From Planotetraspora mira (GTDB lineage: Bacteria > Actinomycetota > Actinomycetes > Streptosporangiales > Streptosporangiaceae), in assembly GCF_016863275.1 (NCBI RefSeq), contig NZ_BOOO01000037.1, positions 1 through 64,000 on the forward strand: 64,000 bases of DNA, given 5' to 3'. The translations under genes were made by a program, and so were the position numbers. Positions 28,387 to 38,566 of this stretch are shown piece by piece. A model generated the notes under the pieces. That model saw only the letters and a list, made by a program, of their open reading frames with translations. It did not search any database and was not told the origin of the DNA. Each line of letters opens with the position of its first letter. Position 1 is the stretch's first letter.

Positions 28387-29238
28387 ATGGCTACTCAAAC
28401 ATGGTTCATCACCGGTTCGTCCCGCGGCTTCGGTCGCGCCCTCGCAGTCGCGGCCTTGGAAGCCGGCGACAACGTCGTCGCCACGGCGCGCAAGGTGGAT
28501 CAGCAGGACGATCTCGTACAGCAGTACGGCGACCGCGTTCTCCCCGTCGCGCTTGACGTCACCGACCGGTCGGCCGCGGTAGCCGGCCTTGAGGCGGCGG
28601 TCGGTCGTTTCGGCAGGATCGACGTGGTGGTCAACAACGCCGGGTACGCCAACCTGTCGCCGGTGGAGACCACATCCGAAGACGACTTCCGGCAGCAGGT
28701 CGACACGAACTTCTGGGGCGTCTACAACGTCTCGACGGCCGCGCTCCCGATCCTCAAGACGCAGGGAGGAGGCACGGTCGTGCAGTTCTCCTCCATCGGC
28801 GGCCGGGTCGGCGGGTCACCTGGCCTTGGGGCCTATCAGGCGGCCAAGTTCGCAGTCGACGGCTTCACCCGCGTCCTCGCGACTGAGACCGCACCATTCG
28901 GCATCAAGTACCTCATTGTGGAACCGAGCGGGTTCGCGACCGATTGGGCCGGCGCGTCGATGCAGATCCCGGATCTCGGGCCCGAGTACAACCAGACCGT
29001 CGGCGAGATAGCCCGCCTGCTCAGCGGCCCGGCAGCCACCGCCGGAGACCCGAAGCGCGCCGGGGAGATCCTGGTCCGGATGGTCAAGCGGCAGAACCTG
29101 CCCTCGCATCTGCTTCTGGGGGCCGGTGCCGTCCAGTTGGCGCAGAGCTATTCGCAGAGTCAACTTGAGGAGGCGGCCGCGTGGGAGGCAGTGAGTCGAT
29201 CGGCCGACTTCGATCAGGACTATCCGGTCGAACTCTAG
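28387..29238 (+). CDS. Short-chain dehydrogenase/reductase
   Basis: The 283-residue protein is a classical SDR: cofactor loop TGSSRGFGRALA (residues 9-20), NNAG at about 83, catalytic Ser in QFSSIGG and Tyr-Lys in YQAAK near 155. Length and C-terminal extension fit the SDR type that modifies aldehydes, ketones or sterol-like substrates; substrate unknown. The stop codon is completed by the first base of the IS630 element, so the last residues may have been altered by the insertion. Likely controlled by the divergent TetR protein. Confidence 0.9.
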   Translation: MATQTWFITGSSRGFGRALAVAALEAGDNVVATARKVDQQDDLVQQYGDRVLPVALDVTDRSAAVAGLEAAVGRFGRIDVVVNNAGYANLSPVETTSEDDFRQQVDTNFWGVYNVSTAALPILKTQGGGTVVQFSSIGGRVGGSPGLGAYQAAKFAVDGFTRVLATETAPFGIKYLIVEPSGFATDWAGASMQIPDLGPEYNQTVGEIARLLSGPAATAGDPKRAGEILVRMVKRQNLPSHLLLGAGAVQLAQSYSQSQLEEAAAWEAVSRSADFDQDYPVEL

Positions 29239-29250
29239 TGCTGCACCGCG

Positions 29251-29604
29251 TTAGTTCGTGGAGGGTGGGGTGAGCCAAGCGGTGGGATCGTCAAGGTAGA
29301 GGCCGCAGGCACAATCGAAGGCTTCCTCGGGACTGCCGATAGGCAGGCCACTGGGCAGGATGTTGTCCTGGTAGCCGTCGCGGCTGGCAAGGTAGATCGC
29401 GAAGCCCCAGGTGTGCAGGACTCCGCCGAAGCGCAGGCGGCACAGCGGCAGCACCTCACCGCCGGACAAGACCCCGTCGGCGTAGGCGAACCCGGCCCGG
29501 TAACGCACCTCGACCCTGTCCAACTGCGGCCAGCGAGCGCGGGCGTGATCGTTCAGGCGCTGGCGCAGGTGGTGCTGCATCGACTCGGGCGGGTTCTTCG
29601 GCAT
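29251..29604 (-). CDS. Passenger protein of the IS630 element, unknown function
   Basis: The 117-residue protein is compact and coding-like: an N-terminal basic helix (MQHHLRQRLNDHARARWP), then a β-rich core with RYRAGFAYADG, PLCRLRFGG and WGFAIYLASRDGYQDN, and a C-terminal FDCACGLYLDD. The last residues are encoded by the IS terminal repeat. It is oriented opposite to the transposase. No domain recognised; it could modulate transposition or be a captured host gene. Confidence 0.6.
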   Translation of the reverse strand: MPKNPPESMQHHLRQRLNDHARARWPQLDRVEVRYRAGFAYADGVLSGGEVLPLCRLRFGGVLHTWGFAIYLASRDGYQDNILPSGLPIGSPEEAFDCACGLYLDDPTAWLTPPSTN

Positions 29605-29640
29605 GGCTCCCGTCGTGCCCTCTGACGCCCCCGGTCCGCC

Positions 29641-30741
29641 ATGATTCCCCCTCGTTGGGCAGGGCGGTCAGAGAAGCGGGGCGAGCTCGTGCGGGCACAA
29701 GCGGTGCGGGTGAGGGTGGATGAGGGCACGCGTCGGCGACTGGAGCGGACCGTCGGCTCGGTCAAGGCCGAGGTGCGCGCGGTGGTCCGCGCCAAGATCG
29801 TGCTGGCCGCGGCGGCCCGGGCGTCGAACGAGACGATTGCCCGAACGGTAGGGGTGAGTGTCAATACCGTGCGCAAGTGGCGCGGCCGGTTCGCTGCCCA
29901 GGGTCTGAAGGGATTGAAGGATGCCCAGCGCTCGGGTCGGCCCTGCCTGCACGGGGCCGGGGTTCGCCTGGCGGTGGTGGCGACCGCGACCAGTGCCCCG
30001 CCCTTCCCGGAGTCGACCTGGTCGCATCGAACAATCGCCGCGCGCCTGCCCCCCACCGGGATCTCCGCCTCTCAGGTGGGGCGGATCCTGGCCGACTGTG
30101 ATCTCAAGCCCCACCGGGTGCGTGGCTGGCTCACCCGGCGCCAGACTCCCGACTTCTGGGAGCGCGCCACCGACATCTGCCACCTCTACCTCAACCCGCC
30201 CGAGGGCGCGGTAGTGCTGTCGATCGATGAGAAGACCGCGATCGCGGCCCGCTCCCGCAAGCACCCGGGCCGGGCCGTACAGCCCGGCAGACCCGCCCAC
30301 CAGGAGTTTGAATATGTCCGCCACGGCACCGTCTCCATCATCGCTGCGCTGAACGTGACCACTGGTGAGATCCTCCCGAGCCGATCGCCCGCAACACCTC
30401 GGCCACGTTTGTCGGCTTCCTGTAGATGCTCGACCGGCTGATCGATCCGAACCGCCAGATCCACATCGTGCTGGACAACGGTCTCCCATACCGCCAAGAA
30501 CACCAGGGCATGGCTGGCCGAGCACCCGCGCTGGCACGTGCACTGGACCCCGCCGTACGCCTCGTGGCTGAACCAAGCGGAGATGTATTTCTCCGCTTTG
30601 ACCCGTTGCGTCCTACGACACGGTGACTTCGCCGACCGCCATGACCTCATCGACAAACTCGACGCCTTCGCCATCGCACACAACACCACCGCCAAGCCCT
30701 ACCGGTGGACCTACGACGGCACTCCGCTCAAGGCCGCGTGA
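29641..30741 (+). pseudogene. IS630-family transposase, broken by frameshifts and a stop
   Basis: The first part (29641-30370) encodes the helix-turn-helix (ETIARTVGVSVNTVRKWRGR) and the first catalytic Asp (VVLSIDEKTAI). A lost base near 30377 shifts the frame. A TAG replaces a Gln codon just before MLDRLIDPN at 30426, and a further deletion follows the second Asp (HIVLDNG). The last part (30538-30741) carries the catalytic Glu in SWLNQAEMYFSAL. Read across the lesions the DDE protein would be complete, so this is a recently decayed transposase. Confidence 0.85.
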
Positions 30742-30848
30742 CCCTCAACGAATCAATGCGGTGCAGCACTAGATGCCAGGCCGGCAGCGCCCGCTGCTGA
30801 CCACCTCCGAGCCACCCTCCATCCACAGCAAGAGAAGAGGACACACAC

Positions 30849-31601
30849 ATGAACCAGCAGTTCGCAGGGAAGTCGGCGCTCGTCACCGGAGGCGGGAGCG
30901 GCATCGGGCGGGCGTCTGCCCTCGCACTGGCCGCCGACGGGGCGCTGGTGACGGTCGCGGGCCGCACGGCCGAAGCCCTGAAGGAGACCGTCCGGCTGAT
31001 CGAGGCCTCCGGCGGCTCGGGCCGCTACGTGGTGGCAGATATGACCGACGAGTCCCACATCGAGCAGGCCGTCCAGGCCGCGACCGCGGACACCGGACGC
31101 CTCGACCTCGCCTTGAACAACGCGGGCTACGACGGAGAATACCAACGCACCACGGACTACTCGACCGAGTTGCTCGACCACATGATCGCCGTCAACGTGC
31201 GTGGTGTGTTCCTGTCGATGAAGTACGAACTCCGGCGCATGATGGAGCAGGGGTCCGGCGCGATAGTGAACATGTCCTCCGCCGCAGGCATGGTGGGCGT
31301 TGCCGGCTTCTCCGGCTACACCTCCACCAAGGCCGCCGAGATCTCCATGACCAAGAGCTCGGCACTGGAGGTCGCGCCGCACGGCATCCGCATCAACGCC
31401 GTCTGCCCCGGACTGGTGGACACCCCGATGATCGCTTCACTGGACGAGGAGCAGCGGAAGTCGCTCAGCGCCTCCCACCCCCTCGGGCGGATCGCCCGCC
31501 CCGAGGAAATCGCCGACGCCGTCGTCTGGCTGTGCTCCGACAAGTCCAGCTTCGTCACCGGCATCGCGCTCCCCGTCGACGGCGGCTACACGCTGCCCTG
31601 A
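30849..31601 (+). CDS. SDR-family oxidoreductase (FabG-like)
   Basis: The 250-residue classical SDR has TGGGSGIGRASA (residues 13-24), NNAGYDG near 91, catalytic Ser in NMSSAAG and YTSTKAAEISMTK (Tyr about 158, Lys about 162), and the C-terminal VTGIALPVDGGYTLP. The start follows AGAAGAGGA. It is isolated between an IS630 and an ISL3 element. The substrate cannot be read from sequence; 3-oxoacyl or small ketone reduction is usual for this type. Confidence 0.9.
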   Translation: MNQQFAGKSALVTGGGSGIGRASALALAADGALVTVAGRTAEALKETVRLIEASGGSGRYVVADMTDESHIEQAVQAATADTGRLDLALNNAGYDGEYQRTTDYSTELLDHMIAVNVRGVFLSMKYELRRMMEQGSGAIVNMSSAAGMVGVAGFSGYTSTKAAEISMTKSSALEVAPHGIRINAVCPGLVDTPMIASLDEEQRKSLSASHPLGRIARPEEIADAVVWLCSDKSSFVTGIALPVDGGYTLP

Positions 31602-31753
31602 AGCCTGTCGTCACATTCCCCGCCTGCCTTGGAACGCCCCCGGCCACCGCCGGGAGGCGCCCCAAGCACGCGCTCCCGTTCGCCTGACACGTCGCTGAGG
31701 CACGTCTCATCCCGCCACAACAGACCACGGGCCGGGTCTGTACAGAGAACGGC

Positions 31754-33380
31754 TCTGTCGCAGATTCGGCTCTGTCTCTCTTTCGGTGGTAGCGGAGAGT
31801 TAGGCCAAGAGAATGCGGTGGCGGAGTAACGCGAAGCTGGCTCGGCCGTGCATCTGGCGCATGATGCGTTTGGTCTTGGTGTTGACGCCTTCGGTGCCGC
31901 CGTTGTGGAAGGGCAAGGTGACGGCCGCGTAGACGGCGTCGTGGTCGTTTTCGAGGCCGCGGATGAAGGCGTGCAGGTGAGGCAGATCGCAGGTCCGGGC
32001 GGTAGTGGTCCACGCATCAAGACGGTCGGCGTTGTCCTCGTGCGGCCGCAGCAGATCGGCGAAGGCGCGGACGAGCTCGGACAGGTCGATCATCTGCGGG
32101 CAGGCGGTGGTGAGGTCATCGAGCAAGCGGCGGTGCTCGTCTTAGAGGTTGTCGGGCCGGGTGAGCAGGAGCCGGGCGAGGCGGCGGGGTGAGATGGGCA
32201 GGCGGTCGGCTTCGACCCGGGCTTGGGTGATGTAGCGGTAGAGGAGGTTGAAGCTGCCCTGGTAGTCGAGGGCTTTGATCTCGTTGAACAGATGCAGGAT
32301 GGGGACGGCGGGGTCGTCGGATCGGCGGCGCCTGAGGTGGTCGCGGTAGGGGTCGACGAGGGTGGGCCGGTATTGCGGGGCGCGTTGCAGGCGTTCGGGT
32401 TCGCCCACGCGGGCGTAGCGTTTGACGGTGTTGAGGGACACGTTCAGGCGGCGGGCGCATTCCAGCAGGCCGACGCCCTTGCCGAGTAGGTCGTGGACCT
32501 GGTGCCAGCGCTCGCGGGTGGTCTGCGCGCGCTTGCCGTCCTGCGGGGGCGGTCCGGCCTTGGCCCAGCAGGAACTGTGTCCGGCTACTTCTTTCCCGAC
32601 GGCCTCGCCGAGGTTGTGCCACAGGTGCCAGCGGTCGGTGACCTGGACGGCGTCCGGCAGCGCGCGGCGCGCTGCTTCGGCGTAGGCGCCCGAGCCGTCC
32701 CGGCACACGACCTGCACCCCGGGATGAGCACGAAGCCAGGCCTCCAGGACATCGGCGGTGCGGCAGGTAAAACGTCAATGCGCTCCCGCGTTTGGGCGTC
32801 GATCAGCACGGTGGCGTAGCGGCGACGCCGGCGCAGCGCGAAGTCATCCACTCCGAGCACACGCGGCACCCGGGGCTGGGGCGACGGCCCGCGCAGCAGA
32901 AGGCGCAGCGCCGTGTGCCGGGACAGGCCAACTGCCAACGCGGATAAGGCGCGCACGCCGGCTCGTCCAGCCAGTTCGCGGACCACCGCACCGATCTGCG
33001 AGGTCAGACGGGGGGTGCGCCGCTGGTAACGCTCCAGCACACCGGGCAGCTGTTCACGGAAGGTCTGACGGCAGCCGCGGGTCGGGCAGACCAGGCGGCG
33101 AACCTCCTCCACCACCACCAGCACACGGCGTGCATCGACCGGGACATCGGCAACGGTCCGGTCGTGATAGCCATGCACCCGCGCTGTCTCAGCCCCGCAC
33201 CCAGGGCAAGCGACCGACCCGTCCGGAGTTCGCGCCCGCACGCGGATCCGCTCGCCCTCGTCCACTACGTCGTTCACCACCAGCGGCGACAACCCCGAAA
33301 ACACCACGCTCACAAGCTCGTCAAGATCAATCATGACTCACTGTGACGCAGCCGGACCTTTCGTCACCACCGAATCTGCG
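31754..33380. mobile_element. ISL3-family element, copy 1
   Basis: The transposase gene below is bracketed by related ends that share the core CGCAGATTCGG, at about 31760 and, inverted, about 33367. The right end runs directly into the left end of a second ISL3 element at about 33381. End positions are approximate because the inverted repeats are imperfect. Confidence 0.6.
31800..33334 (-). pseudogene. ISL3-family transposase, interrupted
   Basis: The 5' part (to about 32720) encodes the zinc-binding start (ACPGCGAETARVHGYHDRTV), helix-turn-helix and first Asp (VLGVDDFALRRRRRYATV). A frameshift near 32730-32770 moves to the frame reading MQVVCRDGSGAYAEAARRAL (second Asp). An in-frame TAG at about 32143 separates LLTRPDNL from DEHRRLLDDL. 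The end reads GGTEGVNTKTKRIMRQMHGRA with the final Glu. Two lesions make it a pseudogene. Confidence 0.85.
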
Positions 33381-33526
33381 GCTCTGGCACGAATCCGGTG
33401 GTGACGGTCGGTGATCTAGGTGAGCAGGATGCGCTGGCGGAGCAGAGCGAAGCCGGCTCGGCCGTACATCTGGCGTTTGATGAGTTTGACCTTGGTGTTG
33501 GCGCCTTCCATCGGGCCGTTGCTATA

Positions 33527-34422
33527 AGAAGTCCTAACACAATGATCAGCGGGCGAGGCGTCGTCAGCAGATGATGGCGGCCGCGAGCGTCATGAAGGCC
33601 TCGTGCATGTCGTCGCGGATTTCCCAGCGGATGCGTAGGCGGCGGAACCAGTGGAGCAGGGCGATCGTCTGCTCGATGACCCAGCGGTGGGTGCCGAGCC
33701 CGGAGCCGTGCGGGGTGCCCCGGCGCGCAATGACGGGTTTCACTCCCTTGGCCCAGACCAGGCGGCGGTACTTGTCGTGGTCGTAGCCGCGGTCGGCGTA
33801 CAGCACCTTGGGACGCTGACGAGGCCGGCCGCGTCGGCCGCGGACGGGCGGGATCGCATGGAGCAGCGGCATGAGCTGGGTGACGTCGTTGCGGTTGCCG
33901 CCGGTCAGGCTGACGGCCAGCGGGATGCCGTTGCCATCGGCGATCACATGATGCTTGGAGCCCCTCTTGCCGCGGTCGACCGGGCTCGGACCCGTTTTGG
34001 GCCGCCTTTGAGCGCCCTGACGTGGGAGCTGTCGATCACCGCCTTGGACCAGTCGAGCTTGTCAGCGGCGTGAAGTTCGCCCAGCAGCAATTGGTGCAGC
34101 CGTTCCCACACACCGGCGTGATGCCAGTCCCGCAACCGCCGCCAGCAGGTCATACCTGAGCCGAAGCCCAACTCCTGCGGCAGGAACTCCCACGGGATCG
34201 CCGTGTAGAGCACGAACAAGATCCCGCACAGAGCCTTCCGGTCATCCAGCCGTTTGCGCCCGGGGTAACGCTGCCGCCGTTCCACCGTCGGCAGGAGCGG
34301 CTCGATCCGTTCCCACAAGCCGTCCGACACGATCCACGGCGGCTGCTCACCCTTCCTCACACGAAGATCAACGATCATCAGGCCCGGCGGGTTACGCGGA
34401 AGATCATTTTGTTAGGGGTTCT
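33527..34422. mobile_element. IS5-family (IS427-type) insertion sequence
   Basis: The 896-base element has inverted ends (AGAAGTCCTAACACAATGATC at left, cut here to its first 20 bases; the right end reads inward AGAACCCCTAACAAAATGAT) and is flanked by TA on both sides. It sits inside an ISL3 gene, so it is the youngest insertion of this cluster. Confidence 0.85.
33564..34378 (-). CDS. IS5-family transposase made by -1 frameshifting (two overlapping frames)
   Basis: The first frame (34378 to 33944) encodes the N-terminal DUF4096-type region (LWERIEPLLPTVERRQRYPG) and the first Asp (AVIDSSHVRALKGG). The second (33947 to 33564) encodes NRNDVTQLMPLL, VLYADRGYDHDKYRRLV and VIEQTIALLHWFRRL. A -1 slip at the A4 run at 33995-33998 (minus-strand CCAAAAC) joins them into the standard protein (PKTGPSPVDRGKRGSKHHV). 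This is the known mode of expression for IS427-group elements, so it is probably functional. Confidence 0.85.
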
Positions 34423-34490
34423 TAGGCCGAGCTGGTGGCCCCGGCGGCTTGATAGGGATCATGCCGAGCTGACACGGAGTCAGCACGTTG

Positions 34491-34811
34491 TCAAGTCATG
34501 TACGGCCGCCTGGCGAATTCCGCAGTTGGCGTAGACACGCCACGCAAAGCGAGACGCGACGGACTTCGACCCTCCCGCTGCCGTGCCGTACGGGGAAATC
34601 GGCAGGTCATCGGCCCCGCTTCCGGCGGCCAGCCTGCGAAGGCATTCGCCCGGAATGTCGAGCCGATTGTTAAATCTTCCGACACCGGCCAGTCGGACTC
34701 TTGAAAGGTTCACATGATCGATTCACCATTCTCCGCGTGGGCTGTAAAGATCACGTAAGGTCCACTTCGCTTTCCCCGGCGGGAGACCCCCGCCTGCGTG
34801 AAGGAGATCGT
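34491..34811. other. Spacer upstream of the S8 protease gene
   Basis: About 320 bases with no supportable gene. Short frames on both strands (34480-34713 minus, 34498-34704 plus) lack ribosome sites and known domains. The part just before 34812 ends in AAGGAG (34801-34806), the ribosome site of the protease gene. Confidence 0.4.
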
Positions 34812-37800
34812 GTGTCCAGCACCTCGCGTCACTGGCGAGCGGCCCTGGTAGGGACCGTAGCCACCCTCGCACTCCTCATCCCCCAAGGCGCGGCGTACAG
34901 CGCGACCGCGGCAGCACCCGAGCCGACCAAGATCGACAAAACCGTCAAAGCAGACCTGGCCAAGGACGACAAGGCCACCTTCTGGGTGCGTCTGAAGGGC
35001 GCCGCCGACCTCAGCGCGGCCCGCACGGCGAAGACCAAGACCGAGAAGGCCGAGCAGGTCTTCAAGGCCAAGACCGAGAAGGCCACGTCGTCGCAGGCGA
35101 ACCTGCGCAAGCTCCTCAACGCCCAGCACGCCGACTTCGCCTCGTTCTGGATCGTCAACGCCGTCAAGGTGACGGGCAACGCCAAGCTGGCAGCCGAGAT
35201 CGCGAAGCTGCCCGAAGTCGAGCAGATCGCACCCGACCAGGTCGTCAGGCTGCCCACCCCGCTGCCGGGCAAGCCCGTCGCGACGGTCAACTCGGTCGAG
35301 TGGAACATCGACCGCATCAACGCCCCTCGCGTATGGGACGAACTCGGCGACCGCGGTGAAGGCGTCGTCGTCGCCAACATCGACACGGGCGTGCAGTTCG
35401 ACCACCCCGCGCTGGCCGCCCAATATCGCGGCAAGAACGCCGACGGCAGCGTCGACCACAACTACAACTGGTTCGACCCGGCGGGAGTGTGCGCGAACGA
35501 CGCGCCATGTGACAACGTCGGCCACGGCACCCACACCATGGGCACCATGGTCGGCGGCGACGGCGGCGCCAACAACATCGGCGTGGCTCCCGGCGCCAAG
35601 TGGATCGCCGCCAAGGGCTGCGAGAGCACCAGCTGCTCCACCGCCTCGCTGCTCGCCACCGGGCAGTGGGTCATCGCACCCACCGACCTGAACGGCCAGA
35701 ACCCCCCCCCGACCTGGCCCCCGACATCGTCAACAACTCCTGGGGCGGAGCCCCGGGCATCGACCCCTGGTACAAGGAGACCGTCCAGGCGTGGGTCGAC
35801 GCCGGAATCTTCCCCGCCTTCGCCAACGGCAACTGGGGCCCGGGCTGCGCCACCACCGCCTCCCCCGGCGGGTACGCCGACGCCTACAGCGCCGGAGCGT
35901 TCGACTCCAACAACACGATCGCGGACTTCTCCTCCCGCGGCGCCGGTGAGAACGGCGAGATCAAGCCCAACCTCGCCGCGCCCGGGGTCGACGTGCGCTC
36001 GTCCGTGCCCGGCAACGGATACGCCCCCAACTCCGGCACCTCGATGGCCACCCCCCACCTCGCCGCGACCGTGGCGCTGATGTGGTCGGCCTCTCCCGCG
36101 CTGAAGAACGACGTGGCCTCCACGCGGGAGCTCCTCGACCAGACCGCGATCGACGTCGACGACACCAGTTGCGGCGGCACCGCGGCCGACAACTACATCT
36201 GGGGCGAGGGCAGGCTCGACGCCTACGCCGCGGTCCAGGCGGCTCCCGTCGGAGCGCTCGGCGCCCTGACCGGCTCCGTCACCTCGGGCGGCTCGCCGCT
36301 CGCCGGCGCGAGCGTCAGCGTCACCGGCCCCCTGAAGCGTACGGTCACCACCGGCCAGGACGGGGCGTACTCGCTGCCCCGCCTGGAAGAGGGCGACTAT
36401 GACGTCACCGTCAAGAAGTTCGGGTACGGCACCGTCACCGACACGGTCACCGTCGTGGCCGATGAAACGGTCACCAAGAACCTATCCCTGACGCAGCAGC
36501 CCTCCGGGACGGTCTCCGGAACGGTCACCGCCGCGGGCGTGCCCGAGGCGGGCGCCACGGTGACCGCGGCGGGCACCCCGGTCAGCGCCGTCACCGACGC
36601 CGCCGGCCGATACCAGCTCACGCTGCCGTATGAGACCTATGACCTGAAGGCCACGCCGTCCTCCCGATGCGCGGACGCCCTCACTGTCCCGATCACGGTG
36701 AAGGGCGACCTGACCAAGGACGTCGAGCTGCCGCGCCGCACCGACTCCTTCGGCTACACCTGCACCAGCGGCACCGAGGCGTACGTCGCCGGCACCACGA
36801 AGCAGCCTCTCACGAGCGACGACGCGGGCCAGGTGATCACGCTGCCGTTCTCCTTCCCGTTCTACGGCACGTCCTACACCAGCGGCACGATCAGCACCAA
36901 CGGGTTCGTGACCTTCGGCTCCACCGACATCTCCCAGAACAACGGCTCGCTGCCCTCCGGCGCCACGCCCAACGGGGCGGTCTACGCGTACTGGGACGAC
37001 CTGCTGCTGGACTCCCAGTCCGGTGTCTACACCGCCACAATCGGAACCGCGCCGAAGCGTACGTTCGTGGTCGAATGGCGTGACGCCCGCTTCTACGACG
37101 ACGTGAACCAGCGGATCTCGTTCTCGGTGCTCCTCGGCGAGGACGGCACCATCAGCTACCGCTACAAGGGCATCACCAACGAGCACGCCGCAGGCAACAG
37201 CGCCACCATCGGCATCGAGAACGCCGACGGCACCGACGCCTTCGAGTACTCCCAGGACAGCGCCGCCCTCACCGAGGGTCAGAGCCTGACCTTCGCCGCG
37301 AGCCGGCACGGCCTGCTGGGCGGCACCGTCACCGACGCCAACGACGGCGAGCCGCTGGCGGGCGCGACGGTGAAGGTGGGCGACGTCGCCACCTTCACCA
37401 CCGGTGACGACGGCACCTTCTCCGGGCAGGTCCTCGGCGGTGACTACCAGGTCGAGGTCTCCAAAGAGAACTACGGCACCTTCACCCAGGAGGTCACCGT
37501 CACCGCCGGAGAACCGACCCGGGTCGACACGGCCCTGATCACCGGCCGCGTCACCGCTTCGGTCGGCGAGCTGACCGTGGTGGAACCCGCCGACTCCACC
37601 AGGAAGCGCACGTTCGACCTGTCCAACCTCGGCACCGCCACCGACTACACCGTCGTGACGGATCCCGCCGACAGCTGGCTGAGCGTCACCCCGGCGAGCG
37701 GGCAGCTGGCAGCGGGCAAGTCGGTGACGTTGCAGGTCACGGCATCCAGCTCGGGGGTACAGCCGGGAACCGTTCGCACCGGCAAGCTGGTGGTGCGCTC

Positions 37801-38338
37801 GGCGAGCGGCCGCAACCCGCAACTGGAGATCGCCGTGTCGGTCGTGGTGCCCAAGCGTCAGATCGCCATCGAGGCGGGCGGCACCAAGAACGTCGTGGAC
37901 GCCGCCGGTGACACCTGGGTCGCCGACCGGAAGTACACCACCGGCGGATACGGCTACGTGGGCACCGACAAGACGTACACGGCCAGTAAGACGGTCGCCG
38001 GCACCACCGAGCAGTCGCTGTTCAAGACCGCCCGCGAGGCGCTGCTGGAGTACCGGTACGACAACGTGCCCAACGGCACCTACACCATCGAACTCGGCTT
38101 CGCCGAGACCCGGAACAAGCGCCCGGGCCAGCGGGTCTTCGACGTCATCGCCGAAGGCGAGCTCGCCATCCCGGCGCTCGACCTCGCCCTGGAGGCCGGC
38201 GCGAACACGGCGGTCAACCGCCAGTACACGGTGAGGGTCACCGACGGCCAGCTCAACGTCCGGTTCGCCGAGCGGTCCGGCGACACCATCGTCAACGTCA
38301 TCCGAATCTCCGAGCGCCCCGACAAGGCCACGCCGTAG
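34812..38338 (+). CDS. Secreted S8 (subtilisin/bacillopeptidase F-like) protease with C-terminal malectin domain; one frameshift
   Basis: The GTG at 34812 follows AAGGAG and starts a signal peptide (HWRAALVGTVATLALLIP, cleavage after about AYSA). A propeptide follows. The S8 catalytic set is Asp in VANIDTGVQ, His in VGHGTHTMG and Ser in SGTSMATPH. After it come carboxypeptidase-regulatory-like beta modules (about 36260-36500 and 37310-37550), a beta-sandwich region and a terminal malectin-like domain (about 37860-38310). The reading frame breaks in a run of nine C (35702-35710) between His and Ser; one more C would restore it. This may be a sequencing slip, a real null, or phase variation. 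The protein would act outside the cell. Confidence 0.88.
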
Positions 38339-38356
38339 GAGCGGCCTGAACCTTTC

Positions 38357-38393
38357 CCGCCGGCCCGTCCCGCTCAGCGGGGCGGGCCGGCGG
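38357..38393 (+). terminator. Strong hairpin after the S8 protease gene
   Basis: CCGCCGGCCCG (38357-38367) pairs perfectly with CGGGCCGGCGG (38383-38393) 18 bases after the protease stop. There is no U-run, as is common for actinobacterial terminators. Confidence 0.65.
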
Positions 38394-38566
38394 CCTCTCA
38401 TCGTGGGCTGAGCGCCGCTCCCGCGTGCCCCGGACGTGGGGCCGCGATACCGGCCGGTCCGTGGCCTCCTCTACGATCCAGCCTTACCGGCGGGAACCGT
38501 CAGCGACGGCGACCGCTGGACGGGTGCGCGAAGTGTCCCGGCGAGATGTCTCAGGGAGGCGTCAGG

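Larger units (their letters stand above)
29238..30769. mobile_element. IS630-family insertion sequence with passenger gene
   Basis: The element is bounded by inverted ends: GTGCTGCACCGCGTTAGTTC at the left and, read inward from the right, GTGCTGCACCGCATTGATTC. It is flanked on both sides by TA (29236-29237 and 30770-30771), the target duplication of IS630/Tc1 elements. It is longer (1532 bases) than the usual 1.1 kb because a 117-codon gene on the minus strand lies between the left end and the transposase. The transposase is broken, so the copy is immobile unless complemented. Confidence 0.85.
33381..34490. mobile_element. ISL3-family remnant, copy 2, split by an IS5-family element
   Basis: The minus strand of 33418-33526 encodes an ISL3 transposase C-terminus (SNGPMEGANTKVKLIKRQ and onward to the stop). 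Removing the IS5-family element at 33527-34422 together with one TA restores a continuous frame reading SSAYSNGPM, which confirms that the later element landed inside this gene. The rest of the ISL3 gene is missing beyond about 34490. Confidence 0.75.

Noticed and set aside
36482-38401. 639-codon minus-strand frame
   Set aside because: It is the shadow of the S8 protease C-terminal modules, with no ribosome site or domain.
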